Source of the DNA: Firmicutes bacterium HGW-Firmicutes-2
GTDB lineage: Bacteria; Bacillota; Clostridia; Lachnospirales; Vallitaleaceae
NCBI GenBank assembly: GCA_002841495.1
Contig: PGZV01000001.1
Span: 124,001-188,000 of the forward strand
Reading direction: 5' to 3'
DNA: 64,000 bases
Within the stretch, counting starts at the first letter, position 1. Every line of letters starts with the position of its first letter. This document shows positions 62,643-64,000 of this stretch, in pieces. Below the pieces are notes generated by a model. It ran no database searches, was not told where the DNA came from, and was given only the letters and a program-made list of their open reading frames with translations. A program made the position numbers and the translations under genes.

Positions 62643-63599
62643 ATGGCAATTACTTTACTAGAAGCAAAGAAAAACGTACAAGACGCCTTAACAATGGGTG
62701 TTATCGATGAATTTAGAAAATCTAGTTTCATTTTGGATGCAATGACTTTTGATGATGCAGTATCCCCAACAGGTGGCGGTGCTACATTGACTTATGGTTA
62801 TACAAGACTTACCACTCAACCAACTGCTGCATTTAGAGATGTCAACGAAGAATACACACCTAGCAACGTGGCTAAGCTACGCTACACTGCTGACCTTAAA
62901 GTGTTTGGTGGATCGTTCGAGATTGATCGTATCATCGCTAATATGGGTGGTATTGTTGGTGAAGTTCAACTCAACATCGAGCAAAAAGTAAAGGCTGCTA
63001 GAGCTTTATTTAATGACACTTTCATCAATGGCGATGCTGCTGTTAATGCGAAAGCATTTGACGGACTTGAAAAAGCATTAACAGGATCCAGTACTGAGTT
63101 TGACCCAGGCACTGCAATTGATCTATCTACATCTGCAAACATTGACACCAACTACAAGTACTTCATTGATGCACTTGATGAGTTCCTTCTTGGACTTGAT
63201 GGTAAGCCAGACTTCTTGGCGGTCAATAGCAAGTTGTTAGCTAAATTAAGAGCTTGTGCAAGACGTGTGGGTACTTACTCAACAACCAGCAATGAGTGGG
63301 GTGTAAACGTAGGTGCTTATGATGGCATTACTTTGGTTGATATGGGTACAAAAGCAGGCACTAACGACAATGTAATTAGTACTGATGGCTCTACTGGCGT
63401 GACTTCTCTTTATGCTGGCCGATTAGGTATGGATGGTCTTCACGGTATTTCAATGGCTGGTCAATCACCTGTAAACATTTGGTTGCCTGATTTCTCAACT
63501 GCTGGTGCAGTTAAAAAAGGTGAAGTTGAGATGGTTGCAGCTATCGCTCTTAAAGCATCTAAAGCAGCTGGTGTTATGAGGAAAATCAAAGTTCAATAA
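62643..63599 (+). CDS. major capsid protein
   Basis: 318 aa. Pattern of HK97-like coat proteins: N-terminal arm (ITLLEAKKNVQDALTMGVID), E-loop region, VGEVQLNIEQKVKAARALFN, DALDEFLLGLDGKPDFLAVN and a conserved GAYDGITLVDMG. It follows scaffold by 12 bp with TAGGAGG, the strongest ribosome site in the prophage, as expected for a structural major product. Confidence 0.9.
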   Translation: MAITLLEAKKNVQDALTMGVIDEFRKSSFILDAMTFDDAVSPTGGGATLTYGYTRLTTQPTAAFRDVNEEYTPSNVAKLRYTADLKVFGGSFEIDRIIANMGGIVGEVQLNIEQKVKAARALFNDTFINGDAAVNAKAFDGLEKALTGSSTEFDPGTAIDLSTSANIDTNYKYFIDALDEFLLGLDGKPDFLAVNSKLLAKLRACARRVGTYSTTSNEWGVNVGAYDGITLVDMGTKAGTNDNVISTDGSTGVTSLYAGRLGMDGLHGISMAGQSPVNIWLPDFSTAGAVKKGEVEMVAAIALKASKAAGVMRKIKVQ

Positions 63600-63614
63600 G
63601 AGGGGGAAAAGAAT

Positions 63615-64000
63615 ATGGCTAGAATATATTCACCCAGTCAATCCCATAGTTGTGATTATGGGGTTGACTTTATTAATGGCGTTGCAGTTGTACCCGATGC
63701 AGATACTGATGTATTAGCTTGGTTTACTTCAAAGGGATACACCGTTGTTACGGGCAAAGACGTCTTGTCACCTTGGGACTACCTCAAAGCAGAGGAATTA
63801 GCAATGTTCTCAGCTTATGCCGGCATAAACCCAACTGGATTAACAAAACTTGAGTTAGTGACACAAATTGAATCACAGTTGGAACTGATGAAAATTGAAA
63901 TAACTGAATTTACTGCAATCGATAATGTAGATGGTGGTACCGTTGCTGTTCCTACTTATGCAGATGCGGCTGCTGTTATTGCTGCATTACCTGTTTTAGT
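63615..64000 (+). CDS. phage structural or head-tail protein (partial)
   Basis: At least 128 aa, cut by the window end. It starts MARIYSPSQSHSCDYGVDFI after AGGGGGAAAAG. A short conserved module (PWDYLKAEELAMFSAYAGIN) is followed by the beginning of a VDGGTVAVPTYADAAAVIAA repeat-like domain, which is common in phage structural proteins. Probably a head completion or decoration protein; the exact role is not clear. Confidence 0.7.
   Translation, partial: MARIYSPSQSHSCDYGVDFINGVAVVPDADTDVLAWFTSKGYTVVTGKDVLSPWDYLKAEELAMFSAYAGINPTGLTKLELVTQIESQLELMKIEITEFTAIDNVDGGTVAVPTYADAAAVIAALPVL

Overview
The window is low-GC Firmicutes DNA, most likely class Clostridia. The SigI/RsgI pair, an agr-type peptide quorum locus, S-layer homology (SLH) domains, a YesMN-type two-component system and strong GGAGG ribosome binding sites all fit. 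Family-level placement cannot be settled here. About the first 39.2 kb is host chromosome. From about 39.2 kb to the right edge is an integrated siphovirus-like prophage, cut by the window end.

Host part. 47-4.1 kb: a chemotaxis receptor, then sigI-rsgI. 4.4-14.4 kb: a type IV pilus operon (pilB, pilT, pilC, major pilin, pilM, pilN, pilO-like, a PilX-like protein, two minor prepilins). It is preceded by a structured leader that ends in a terminator, and its PilO-like protein carries SLH repeats. 14.7-17.5 kb: an agr locus with agrA-agrC on + converging on agrB-agrD on -. The 47-residue agrD gene overlaps both neighbours. 17.5-29.0 kb: mixed genes: LysE exporter, lipoprotein, preQ1 riboswitch with queT, M29 aminopeptidase, asnS, a membrane-anchored protein, M42 peptidase, a GntR/HutC regulator, phosphofructokinase and a broken SLH gene. 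29.0-38.0 kb: a solute-binding lipoprotein with a YesMN-type sensor and regulator under a catabolite-repressible-looking promoter, then a glycerophosphodiesterase and two BCCT transporters. This looks like uptake of an organic solute and possibly choline or betaine compounds. An MgtC-family gene closes the host part. Two copies of a 101-bp hairpin-forming element lie at 22.9 and 33.9 kb.

Prophage part. The left junction is a 3' fragment of tRNA-Arg(UCG) followed by a tyrosine integrase. The leftward lysogeny module has the integrase, an ImmA-like protease, a DUF4352 membrane protein and a CI-like repressor. The rightward early module starts with a Cro-like regulator and a short excisionase-like HTH protein. 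It continues with recombination and replication genes (RecF/Rad50-like ATPase, Sak4-like ATPase, DUF669, DEAH helicase, PriCT-2 primase-helicase). A dense palindromic repeat array, possibly the origin, separates these from RusA and a cytosine methyltransferase. Next is a set of tiny genes that share one repeated leader. A sigma-like late activator precedes terminase, portal, minor head protein, scaffold and major capsid.

Most notable: the minor head (MuF) protein ends in a domain resembling the type 50 polymorphic toxin family and is overlapped by a small CPCC-like cysteine protein. This looks like a virion-borne toxin with its immunity protein. Other points of interest are the PilO-SLH fusion, the covarying 101-bp element, the prophage repeat array and the cassette-like small-gene region.
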